A stretch of 64,000 nucleotides of DNA from contig NZ_JAUSWJ010000001.1 of the NCBI RefSeq assembly GCF_030815145.1, positions 1,984,001 to 2,048,000 of the forward strand. The letters run 5' to 3'. A program made the translations under genes and the position numbers. Origin of the DNA: Kaistia geumhonensis (GTDB taxonomy: Bacteria > Pseudomonadota > Alphaproteobacteria > Rhizobiales > Kaistiaceae). This document shows, piece by piece, positions 17,245-25,376 of this stretch (within the stretch, counting starts at the first letter, position 1; each line of letters opens with the position of its first letter). Below the pieces are notes generated by a model that searched no databases, was not told where the DNA came from, and saw nothing but the letters and a program-made list of their open reading frames with translations.

Positions 17245-18102
17245 ATGAAACGCCTGCCGGTAGCACTTGCGACCGCCCTGATCATGGGAACGCCCGCGCT
17301 CGCGGTGACGACCAGTCCCGCGCCCGACCGCGTCGCCGAGGCTCCCGCCAAGCCCGGCCCCGGCAAGGGAGCGGATATGCGCCCGGACGCGCGCCCGATG
17401 CCGCCGCGCGGCGGTCCCGGCATGTGGGGACCCGGACCGAGGGGCCAGGAATTCCGCATGCGGATCGCCGAGCGACTGTCCGCGGCCGAGACGCTGATCG
17501 GCATCCGCGCCGACCAGCTCGACGCGTGGCGCGCCTATACCAGCGCGCTGATCGACCTCTTCGCACCGCCCGCCCCGCCGCCTGCCCCGCCGATGGGCGG
17601 ACCGCAGTCGGCCGGGCCTGATGGCGCCGCCGATCGCGCCTTCGCCCGCGAGGAGCGGATGGCGCAGCGCATCAAGGAGCGCGCCGCCAAGGCGGATGCG
17701 CTCGTGGCCGCCATCGCGGCGCTGAAGGCCAAGCTGACACCCGACCAGTTGCAGAAGCTCGGCTCGATCACGCTGATGCCCCGCCCGCCGATGCCCGGTT
17801 GGGGCGGACGCGGACCCGGCGGCCATGGACCGGAAGGACGTGGACCGGAAGGGCGTGGCCCCGAAGGACGTGGCCCCGGCGGTCATGGACCCGAGGGACG
17901 CGGTCCGGACTGGCGCGGCCCGATGCATCACGGCCCCGGCCCCGCCGAGCGCATGGGCGGGCCTGACGGTCGCGGCCCGATGGGCGGTCCCGGCGACGAC
18001 GGCGCCGACATGATGCCGATGATGGAGCCCGACGACGCCCCGCCGGCCCCCGACCTTCCTGACGACGCCACTCCGCCGGAGTCCGCCCCACAGCCCGGCT
18101 GA
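17245..18102 (+). CDS. Glycine-rich Spy/CpxP-like periplasmic protein
   Basis: A 285-residue secreted protein. A signal peptide (MKRLPVALATALIMGTPALA) is followed by a Pro/Gly-rich linker and a helical core (RIAERLSAAETLIGIRADQL ... LKAKLTPDQLQKLGSI). That core contains the LTxxQ element typical of Spy/CpxP envelope chaperones. The C-terminal third is low-complexity, with tandem GPEGRGPEGRG-type repeats and a final acidic/Pro tail. A near-ideal ribosome binding site, AAGGAGG at 17230-17236, precedes the ATG. Divergent orientation from the two-component operon fits stress-controlled expression; that link is inferred. Confidence 0.7.
   Translation: MKRLPVALATALIMGTPALAVTTSPAPDRVAEAPAKPGPGKGADMRPDARPMPPRGGPGMWGPGPRGQEFRMRIAERLSAAETLIGIRADQLDAWRAYTSALIDLFAPPAPPPAPPMGGPQSAGPDGAADRAFAREERMAQRIKERAAKADALVAAIAALKAKLTPDQLQKLGSITLMPRPPMPGWGGRGPGGHGPEGRGPEGRGPEGRGPGGHGPEGRGPDWRGPMHHGPGPAERMGGPDGRGPMGGPGDDGADMMPMMEPDDAPPAPDLPDDATPPESAPQPG
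17812..17910 (+). repeat. In-frame tandem repeats encoding GPEGR/GPGGH units
   Basis: Degenerate 15-base units encode repeated Gly-Pro-(Glu/Gly)-Gly-(Arg/His) pentapeptides inside the Spy-like protein. The unit length is a multiple of three, so copy-number change would alter protein length without a frameshift. Such repeats are prone to slippage. Confidence 0.75.
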
Positions 18103-18119
18103 GGCCCGTCAGGTCCGAG

Positions 18120-18155
18120 CGGCCCCCTCCTCCGGGAGGGGGCCGTTTCTTTTTC
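18120..18155 (+). terminator. Strong intrinsic terminator of the Spy-like gene
   Basis: GGCCCCCTCC and GGAGGGGGCC form a 10-bp stem with a TCCG tetraloop (18121-18144), extended by one C-G pair. It is followed by TTTCTTTTTC. The T-run is on the + strand only, so it ends rightward transcription 18 bases after the Spy-like stop and not the convergent DUF1993 gene. Confidence 0.92.
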
Positions 18156-18658
18156 TAGAAGCCGAGATAGTCGCGCTTGCCGACGGGAACGCCCTTCATG
18201 CGCAGGATCCCGTAAGCGGTGGTGACATGGAAGAAGAAGTTCGGCAGCGCATGCTGAAGCGCATAGTCGCGGCCGACGAACGGCGTTTCGCCGGCGCGCG
18301 AGCGCAGCGTCACCTGTCGTTCCTCGCCACCCTCGAAGGCCGCCGGATCGACGCTGGCGAGATAGTCGACGGTGCGGCCGATGCGCGCCTGCAACTCCTC
18401 GAAACTCGTCTCCTCGTCCGGGAAGCTCGGCGCCGCAAGCCCCGTCAGCCGCGCGGCGCAGGCCTTGGCGGTGTCGCTCGCCCGCTGGACCTGGCCGGAG
18501 AGCGGCAGCATGTCGGGGGCAAGCCGCGCCTCGACATAGGTCGCGGGATCCACGCCTTCCGCGCTCGCATGGGCGAGTCCCTTGTCGAGGACTGCCGACA
18601 GCACGGTGAAGCCGCGGCGGAAGACGGGGATGGTGATGTCGTAGATCGAAAAGCTCAT
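18155..18658 (-). CDS. DUF1993 family protein
   Basis: A 167-residue cytosolic protein of the DUF1993 family, which has a DinB-like four-helix appearance. Family-typical segments are MSFSIYDITIPVFRRGFTVL, SFPDEETSFEELQARI and the C-terminal NFFFHVTTAYGILRMKGVPV ending KRDYLGF. The ATG at 18658 is chosen because AAGGAG precedes it at normal spacing; an in-frame ATG 10 codons earlier lacks this. Function is unknown. It stands alone between a terminator and the divergent glutaminase. Confidence 0.85.
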   Translation of the reverse strand: MSFSIYDITIPVFRRGFTVLSAVLDKGLAHASAEGVDPATYVEARLAPDMLPLSGQVQRASDTAKACAARLTGLAAPSFPDEETSFEELQARIGRTVDYLASVDPAAFEGGEERQVTLRSRAGETPFVGRDYALQHALPNFFFHVTTAYGILRMKGVPVGKRDYLGF

Positions 18659-18861
18659 GCCGGGCTCCTTTGAGGCTGGCGGCTGCATCCGGTCCTGCTG
18701 ACAAGACCGGCCAGCAGGGATATGGCATCGAGAGGCTCGATTCGCAGCGCTCCCGCTGCGCCGGAGCGACCCGACATGCAGGAGCCGATTGTGACTGGGG
18801 CTGGTCTTCGCTTCTTGGCGGGCGGACGCTGCAAGGGGACGGGCGACCGGGCGCGCGGGAC

Positions 18862-19860
18862 ATGAACGCCGCGCCCGTCTCGACCGGCCATCTGCCGCCG
18901 CCGGAGACCGTCGCCGCCGCGGTCGAGGAAGCGCATCGCCGCTATCGCGACGACCGCGCCGGCGACACGATCAAGATCTATCCGGCGCTGGCCGCGATGC
19001 CGCCCGATCTCTTCGGCCTGGCGATCGTCGGCGTCTCGGGACGGGTTCACGCGGCGGGCGACGCCGATCATCCGTTCTCGCTGATGAGCGTCTCCAAGCC
19101 CTTCGTCTTCGCGCTGCTCTCGGACGCCATCGGCGGCCAGGAAGCGCGGGAGGCGATCGGCGTCAACGCGACCGGCCTCCCCTTCAACGCGCTCGCGGCG
19201 ATCGAGCAGGGGCGCGAGGGGCGGACCAATCCGATGGTGAATGCCGGCGCGATCGCGGCGACGAGCCTCGTCCCCGGCGGCGATGTCGAGGCCAAGTGGC
19301 GCTTCATCGAGGCCGGCATCAGGCGTTTCGCCGGCCGTGCGCTGGAGCGCGACGACGAGGTCTACCACTCGGCCAGCCTCACCAACACGCGCAACAAGGC
19401 CATCGGCCAGCTGCTCGCGACCTTCGGGCGCCTCGGCTGCGATCCGGTCGACGCGGTCGAGCTCTATACGCGGCAATGCTCGCTGAAGGTGACCGCGCGC
19501 GACCTCGCCGCCATGGGCGCCACGCTGGCCGGCGGCGGGGTGCAGCCGCTGACGGGCGAGAGCGTCGTCAGCCCCGAAAGCGCGCGGCATGCGCTGGCCG
19601 TGATGACGACGGCCGGGCTCTACGAAACCTCCGGAGACTGGCTGTTCGATGTCGGCCTGCCGGGCAAGAGCGGCATCTCCGGAGGCATCGTCACCGTCGC
19701 GCCCGGCAAGGGTGCGCTCGGCAGCTTCGCGCCGCGGCTCGATGGGGCCGGCAACAGCGTCAAGGGCCAGGCCGCGGCCCGCCATCTCGCCGAGGCGCTC
19801 GGGCTCGACCTGTTCGCCTCGGCACCGGCGGCGACCGAAAGCATGCGAGGGAAGCGATGA
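18862..19860 (+). CDS. glsA: Glutaminase
   Basis: A 332-residue serine-dependent beta-lactamase-like glutaminase that hydrolyses glutamine to glutamate and ammonia in the cytosol. The Ser-x-x-Lys catalytic motif is in FSLMSVSKPF; NPMVNAGAIAATSLV and YHSASLTNTRNKAIGQLLAT are family signatures. The start at ATG 18862 gives a standard N-terminus (GHLPPPETVAAAVEEAHRRY). The stop overlaps the gltS start (ATGA), so glutamate production and glutamate transport are translationally coupled. A role in acid tolerance or glutamine use is plausible but not shown. Confidence 0.93.
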   Translation: MNAAPVSTGHLPPPETVAAAVEEAHRRYRDDRAGDTIKIYPALAAMPPDLFGLAIVGVSGRVHAAGDADHPFSLMSVSKPFVFALLSDAIGGQEAREAIGVNATGLPFNALAAIEQGREGRTNPMVNAGAIAATSLVPGGDVEAKWRFIEAGIRRFAGRALERDDEVYHSASLTNTRNKAIGQLLATFGRLGCDPVDAVELYTRQCSLKVTARDLAAMGATLAGGGVQPLTGESVVSPESARHALAVMTTAGLYETSGDWLFDVGLPGKSGISGGIVTVAPGKGALGSFAPRLDGAGNSVKGQAAARHLAEALGLDLFASAPAATESMRGKR

Positions 19861-21065
19861 CGACGTCGATCCTGGTTCCCGGCCTCCTGACCTTCACCAT
19901 CGCCATCGTGGTGTTCTTTGCCGGATCCGGCCTCAACCGGCTGGTCCCGCAGTTGCAGCGCTGGAACATTCCCGAGGCGGTGACGGGCGGGCTGATCGCG
20001 GCGCTGGCGACGCTCGCCGCCTACCGGCTCTTCGGCATCGAGCTGTCCTTCACCCTCGCCGCGCGCGACATGCTGCTGCTCTATTTCTTCACCGGCATCG
20101 GGCTCAACGCCAAGCTCGCCGATCTCGTCGCCGGCGGCCGGCCGCTCGTCGTTCTGCTGGCGCTGACGCTCGTCTATCTCGTGATCCAGAACATCATCGC
20201 CGTCGGCGGCGCTGGCCTGCTCGGCCTGCCCGAGGGCATCGCCCCGTTTGTCGGCTCGGCCTCCCTCATCGGCGGTCATGGCACGACGATCGCCTGGGCG
20301 CCGGTGATCAACGCCCGTTTCGGACTGACCAACACGCTCGAGATCGGCATTGCCACGGCGACGCTCGGCCTCGTCGTCGCGAGCCTCGTCGGCGGGCCGA
20401 TCGCCAGCCTGCTGATCCGGCGCCACGGTCTCTCCGGCCCGGCCGGCGGCGAGACGCCGATGGTCGGCCTGCCCGCCGAAGCGCCGCCCGGCCAGGACGA
20501 GATCAGCCATGTCAGCCTGCTGCGCACCATCCTCGTCATCAATGTCGTGATCCTCGTCGCCTATGCGCTCGAGGATGTCGTCGAGGCGACCGGTATCAAG
20601 CTGCCGATGTTCGTCGTCTGCCTGCTGGTTGCGATCGTCGCCACCAATCTCGTGCCGCGGCTCGCGCCGCGCCTCGTCTGGCCGTCGCGGAGCCGCGCCC
20701 TGGCGCTCATCTCCGACCTCGCGCTGAACGTGTTCCTGGCGATGTCGCTCATGAGCATGCAGCTCTGGACGATCGGCGAGCTCGGCCCGGCGCTGGTGGT
20801 GATCCTGTCGGCGCAGACCATCGCCGCCGTCGCCTACATCATCTTCGTCGTCTTCCCGATGATGGGCCGCGACTATCTCGCCGCCGTCATCTCCTCGGGA
20901 TTCACCGGCATCAGCCTCGGCGCCACGCCGACGGCGATCGCTAACATGACGGCCGTCACCAAGCTGCACGGCGCGGCTGCCCGCGCCTTCATCATCCTGC
21001 CGCTCGTCTCCGCCTTCTTCATCGACATCGCCAACGCCTTCGCCATCGGCTTCATGGCGCGCTAG
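19857..21065 (+). CDS. gltS: Sodium/glutamate symporter
   Basis: A 402-residue inner-membrane transporter of the GltS (ESS) family with about ten hydrophobic helices in two halves. The typical segments are RWNIPEAVTGGLIAAL, FFTGIGLNAKLADLVAGG, VGSASLIGGHGTTIAWAP and near the C-terminus SGFTGISLGATPTAIANMTA. It overlaps the glutaminase gene by 4 bases. GltS imports glutamate with Na+; with an adjacent glutaminase it could retrieve or balance glutamate made from glutamine. Confidence 0.92.
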   Translation: MTTSILVPGLLTFTIAIVVFFAGSGLNRLVPQLQRWNIPEAVTGGLIAALATLAAYRLFGIELSFTLAARDMLLLYFFTGIGLNAKLADLVAGGRPLVVLLALTLVYLVIQNIIAVGGAGLLGLPEGIAPFVGSASLIGGHGTTIAWAPVINARFGLTNTLEIGIATATLGLVVASLVGGPIASLLIRRHGLSGPAGGETPMVGLPAEAPPGQDEISHVSLLRTILVINVVILVAYALEDVVEATGIKLPMFVVCLLVAIVATNLVPRLAPRLVWPSRSRALALISDLALNVFLAMSLMSMQLWTIGELGPALVVILSAQTIAAVAYIIFVVFPMMGRDYLAAVISSGFTGISLGATPTAIANMTAVTKLHGAAARAFIILPLVSAFFIDIANAFAIGFMAR

Positions 21066-21086
21066 CGATCCGGTCCGGACGCGGCC

Positions 21087-24000
21087 TCAGTAATCCCACT
21101 GGGCGCCGATGCCGAGTTCGCCGGAGCCGTCGCCGCCCGCGGCGCCCTGAAGGCGGATGTTGCGCGTCACGTCGACATCCACCGTCACCTTGCCGGAATT
21201 CGCCGACGGACCCTGCCGCGCGCCGACATAGACACGGTCGTTGAGGCGCTTGCCGATGCCCACCTGGCCGGTCGTGTCGACGTCGAAGGAATCGACGCCG
21301 AGCGAGCGGCGGACCTGATCGAGCACGCCGGGACCGCCACCGGAGAATGTGGCGACCGCCTGCGCGACCTGCAGCGCCTGGCTGGCGTTCAGCGTCGAGA
21401 TCGAACGGCCGAAGAGGATGCGCGCCAGGACCTCGTCCTGGGCCAGAGCCGGCGACGAGGTGAAGGTGACCACGGGCGCCGAGGCGCGGCCCGAGACGAT
21501 GATCGAGGCGGTCACGTCGCTGGTGGTGGTCGAGGCGGTGAAATCGAGCGCCGGATCGGTGTTGCCTTCGAACGTGACACGGCCTTCCGTGAAGTCGAGC
21601 CGGCGGCCGAGCAGATCGAAGCGGCCGCGGCGCAGCTCGAAGCCGCCGAGCGTCACCATGTTGGCCGTCGTGCCACGCAGCGTCAGGTCGCCGCCGAACT
21701 CGGCGTCGATGCCCATGCCGCGCACGAAGACGGCGTTGCGCGCGGCGATGGTGAGATCGAGATCGGCAGCGAAGGCCGGCGGCTGCGCCTCGCGGCGCGA
21801 CGTCGCCGCCGCGCGCTGCTTGGACTGCGCGCGCAGGCCCTGCTGCGAAGGAGAGCTCTTGCCGCCGGTATTGATGTGGCGCACCTGCAAGGGGTCGAGC
21901 CCGCCCGGCAGCTTGTCGGCGATGTTGATGTCGAGCCGCAGCACGTCGAGCTTGCCGGTGATGCGCGGTCGCGTCGCCACCGGCCCCTCCACCTGGAGCT
22001 GGCCGCTGGTCACGAGGTTGATCAGGTCGCTCGAGAGGATGTTGGCGCGGTTGAAGGTGAGGCGGATATCGGCCGGGAAGCCGCGCGCGGGATCGAGCCC
22101 GATATTGCCGCTGCCCGTCACGCTGCCACCGCGCGGCGTCGCCGCGGTCAGCTGGCTGACGACGATGCTGGAATTGGAGCCGGTGAGCACGGCCTGGATA
22201 TTGGTCAGCGTCAGCCCGTTCACCGAATCCGTGTAGCTGGCGCCGGCGACGCGGATCGTACCGCTGGCGGCGGGCGCCGCCGATGTGCCGCGCACCGTCA
22301 TGTCGATCGTGGCGCGGCCGCGCAGCGTCGAGCCCTGATCGGCGAGGAAGGTGTTGGCGATGCCGAGGTCGATGCCGCCGGCGATCCTGAGATCGAGCTG
22401 GCCGGCGGCGATCGGCGCCGAGCCGCGCACCGTTAGGCCCGAGACGGACGGGGCGTTGACGGTCGCGTCCACCGTGACGCGGCCGCCGCCGAGCGTGCCG
22501 CGCGCCGCGATGTCGAACGGGCCGATGCCCTTGGCGGCGAGTTCAGCCGTGGAGAGCCGCGCGACGCGGATGTCGTAATTGCCGGCCGGCGCAGTCGCGG
22601 AGCCGGTGATGCGGGCATTGCCGGTGAGCGTGCCGCGCGGATCGAGGTCCGGAGCGACGAGCGCGGCGACGGCGAGCGGCAGGTTGCGGATGTCGGCGGT
22701 GAGATCCATCGTGCTGCCGACACGGCCGGCAATGGTCGCGCCGCCGCCGCCCGTCGCCAGCTGGAGGCGGTCGATGGCGACGCCGCCCTGTTGCAGCGTG
22801 ATCGTCGCCGGCTGCGACAGCGTCACGACCGAGGGTCCGCGGGCGAGGCGAAACTGGTCGAGGCGGATTCGCGTCGCGGCGCCGGCCGGCTGGATGTTGG
22901 CGCGGGCGGTGAGCGAGGCGCCGAGCACGGCGGTCTCGAGCGACACGTCGGTGGCGCTGCCGCGGCTCTGCGCGGTGAGCGTCGCGCGGTCGATCCGCTG
23001 CGCGCCGGCGTCGAGCCCGGCAAGCGTCGCCCGTCCGTCGAGCACCGGCGTGCCGGTCGGATCGACGACCGTGAGATCGACATCGGCGCTCTGGAGCCGG
23101 TTGCCGGCGAAGCGGACATTCTGCGCCCGGCCCTTGACCGCTGCGCGCTGTGCCCCGCCCGCGCGATCGAGAACCACGGTCGCATCGAGCCTGCCGCCGA
23201 TCTCGGTCAGGATGAGCGGCGCGAGATCGGTGAGATCGGCAGCCGCCACGACGAGACGGCCATCGACGATGTTGTCGTTCGCGAGCGCCGCCGCGCCGGT
23301 GACGCGGACGCTGCCGACCGAGAGGTCGAGATCGTCGATCCGCCGGCTGTCGGTCTCGGTGGTGAAACGGGCGCTGCCCCTGGCCGGCCGGTCCGCCACC
23401 ATGCCGGCCAGCGTGACGCTGCCGCCCGGCCGTCCCGTCAGATCAGCGAGGTCGACCGTCACGGCAAGATCGCGCACCGGCTTGCCCATCGCCTCGGCCG
23501 AGGCGACGTCGAACCGTCCCTTGAGCCCCAGCGCATCGAGGCCGCCGGTGAAGCGGAGCTCGGCTTTCGCGCCGCCCTTCACGCGCGGATCGAGCCGGCC
23601 GAGATCGGCCAGCGCCAGCCTGGCGGTGAGATCGGCCGTCGCCTGCGCGATGCCGCCATCAACGGTCAGGTCGAGGCCGTTCGCGGCGACGGTGAAGTCG
23701 CGCACCGCGATCGTGCCGTCGGAGGCGCGGGCGAGCGCGCCCTTGAACCTGGTTTCGCCGGAGAGGAAGCCGTCGACGCGATCGATGCCGAGCGCGACGT
23801 CCTTCGCCGTGCCGTCGATGTCGAGCGCGATGGACGAGAAGGCGGTTCCGGTGTCGATCGTGCCGCCCAGCGCGACCGAGCCGCGCAGCGGGCGATTGGT
23901 GAGGGAGGAGAAGGCGGCGAGATCGAGCCGCGGCAGCTTGATGACGCCCTTCACGGCATCCGTGCCGGCGGAGCCGACGAAGGAGAATTCGAGCGGCGTC

Positions 24001-25376
24001 AGCTTGACCGAGGCCGCGGTCAGCGTCTGGCCGATCGGCGAGATGCTCGCCGAGGCGGTGAAGCTCGCACTGGTGCCGAGCGCGGCGGCGACGCTCGGCT
24101 GATCGGAGCTGAGGCCGGTGGCGGTGCCGTCGATGGTGACGCCGAGAAGGTCGCCGTCCGGCGTTCCCTTGGCGGTGAGGTCGAGCTTGCCGACGCCGTA
24201 GCCGCGGCCGGTCAGGCCCTCGGCGCTCAGCGTCGCGTCGATGGCGGGAAGCCGCAGCGGGCCGGCGAGATGTGCATTGAGCCGCCATCCGGTCCAGCCG
24301 ATGCCGGGCGCGAGGGTCGCGAAATGTTCGGCCGCGCCGCCGACGACGTCGAAGGTTACGACCGCCGTACCCGCCGCCGGATCGACGGTGCCAAGCAGGG
24401 CGACGCCGAAGCCGGCCGCCGAAAGGTTGAGGCCCTCGATATTGATGCGGCCCTCGGCGTCATAGATCGCCGAGCCGATGAGGTCGGTATGGCCGGCGAA
24501 GAGCGGGCTGACGGTCGCAGGGACCAGACCCTGCACGGTGCCGCCGAGATCGAGCGAGATGCGGCGGCCGCCGTCGGCGCTCTTGACCGCGCCGGTGCCG
24601 GAAAGCTGGCCCGACGGGCCGGCGTCGAGCGCCAGCGTCCCCTGCCAGTCGTCGAGCGGCGCGCTGCCCTTGATGGTGAGCGACAGCGCCGGCAGACCTT
24701 CGATGCGGGCGAGGCGCGCGACGAGCCCGCCGGCCGGCTCGGAGGCGGTGACGTCGAGGTCGAGGCGATCGGAAGGCTCGCCCGGCACATAGCGGGCGCT
24801 GCCCCTGACCGTTCCGGGGGCATCGATGCGGCTGACGGCGAAGTCGAGATCGAGCCCTTCGGCCGGATCGACCAGCCGCGCCGAGGCCTTGACGGAGAGT
24901 TCCGCCGCGAGACCGGCCACCGGTTTGCCGAGGACGACGGAGCGGATGTCGAGATCGCCGAGCACCAGCCGCAGCATGGGGATCGACGACGAAGAGGCGG
25001 GCGCCGCCGGCTCGCTCGGCGGCAGCACCGGCCGGCGATCCATCGCCACGCGGTCCGCCGCCACGCGGCTGACATCGATCCGGCCGGAGAGCAGCGCCAG
25101 CGGGTTCCAGGCGAGCGAAAGGTCGTCGACGGTCGCGAAGGGGCCCTCGGCATCGGCGACGACGATCCGGCCGACGCCGAGATCGGACGGGACGAAGCCG
25201 GTGATGCCCTCGACGGTCACCGTGAGTCCGTTGCGGCTGGCGAGGCTGCTCGCGAGGTCGGCGAGCATGCGCTTGCCGGTCTCGGTCTGGATGAAGGCGA
25301 AGGCGCCGACCGCCGCCACGACCAGGAGCAGGACGAGGCCGGCGAGAATGCCGGCGATGATGCGCGCGGCCCGCAT
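21087..25376 (-). CDS. tamB: Translocation and assembly module protein TamB
   Basis: A 1429-residue envelope protein that bridges the inner and outer membranes and works with TamA in outer-membrane biogenesis and lipid transport. One N-terminal membrane anchor (residues ~8-30) is followed by a long repetitive beta-rich region (AsmA-like/beta-taco) and the conserved TamB C-terminal domain from ~1080 (FELRRGRFDLLGRRLDFTEG, later ARILFGRSISTLNASQALQV). It ends in a beta-barrel-like tail with final aromatics (GIGAQWDY). ATG shares one base with the tamA stop. Length is typical. Confidence 0.93.
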   Translation of the reverse strand: MRAARIIAGILAGLVLLLVVAAVGAFAFIQTETGKRMLADLASSLASRNGLTVTVEGITGFVPSDLGVGRIVVADAEGPFATVDDLSLAWNPLALLSGRIDVSRVAADRVAMDRRPVLPPSEPAAPASSSSIPMLRLVLGDLDIRSVVLGKPVAGLAAELSVKASARLVDPAEGLDLDFAVSRIDAPGTVRGSARYVPGEPSDRLDLDVTASEPAGGLVARLARIEGLPALSLTIKGSAPLDDWQGTLALDAGPSGQLSGTGAVKSADGGRRISLDLGGTVQGLVPATVSPLFAGHTDLIGSAIYDAEGRINIEGLNLSAAGFGVALLGTVDPAAGTAVVTFDVVGGAAEHFATLAPGIGWTGWRLNAHLAGPLRLPAIDATLSAEGLTGRGYGVGKLDLTAKGTPDGDLLGVTIDGTATGLSSDQPSVAAALGTSASFTASASISPIGQTLTAASVKLTPLEFSFVGSAGTDAVKGVIKLPRLDLAAFSSLTNRPLRGSVALGGTIDTGTAFSSIALDIDGTAKDVALGIDRVDGFLSGETRFKGALARASDGTIAVRDFTVAANGLDLTVDGGIAQATADLTARLALADLGRLDPRVKGGAKAELRFTGGLDALGLKGRFDVASAEAMGKPVRDLAVTVDLADLTGRPGGSVTLAGMVADRPARGSARFTTETDSRRIDDLDLSVGSVRVTGAAALANDNIVDGRLVVAAADLTDLAPLILTEIGGRLDATVVLDRAGGAQRAAVKGRAQNVRFAGNRLQSADVDLTVVDPTGTPVLDGRATLAGLDAGAQRIDRATLTAQSRGSATDVSLETAVLGASLTARANIQPAGAATRIRLDQFRLARGPSVVTLSQPATITLQQGGVAIDRLQLATGGGGATIAGRVGSTMDLTADIRNLPLAVAALVAPDLDPRGTLTGNARITGSATAPAGNYDIRVARLSTAELAAKGIGPFDIAARGTLGGGRVTVDATVNAPSVSGLTVRGSAPIAAGQLDLRIAGGIDLGIANTFLADQGSTLRGRATIDMTVRGTSAAPAASGTIRVAGASYTDSVNGLTLTNIQAVLTGSNSSIVVSQLTAATPRGGSVTGSGNIGLDPARGFPADIRLTFNRANILSSDLINLVTSGQLQVEGPVATRPRITGKLDVLRLDINIADKLPGGLDPLQVRHINTGGKSSPSQQGLRAQSKQRAAATSRREAQPPAFAADLDLTIAARNAVFVRGMGIDAEFGGDLTLRGTTANMVTLGGFELRRGRFDLLGRRLDFTEGRVTFEGNTDPALDFTASTTTSDVTASIIVSGRASAPVVTFTSSPALAQDEVLARILFGRSISTLNASQALQVAQAVATFSGGGPGVLDQVRRSLGVDSFDVDTTGQVGIGKRLNDRVYVGARQGPSANSGKVTVDVDVTRNIRLQGAAGGDGSGELGIGAQWDY

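Noticed and set aside
17812-17910. CRISPR-like spaced repeats
   Set aside because: Units are 15 bases, tandem and in frame with a Gly-rich protein; no spacers and no cas genes. No CRISPR array is present in the window.
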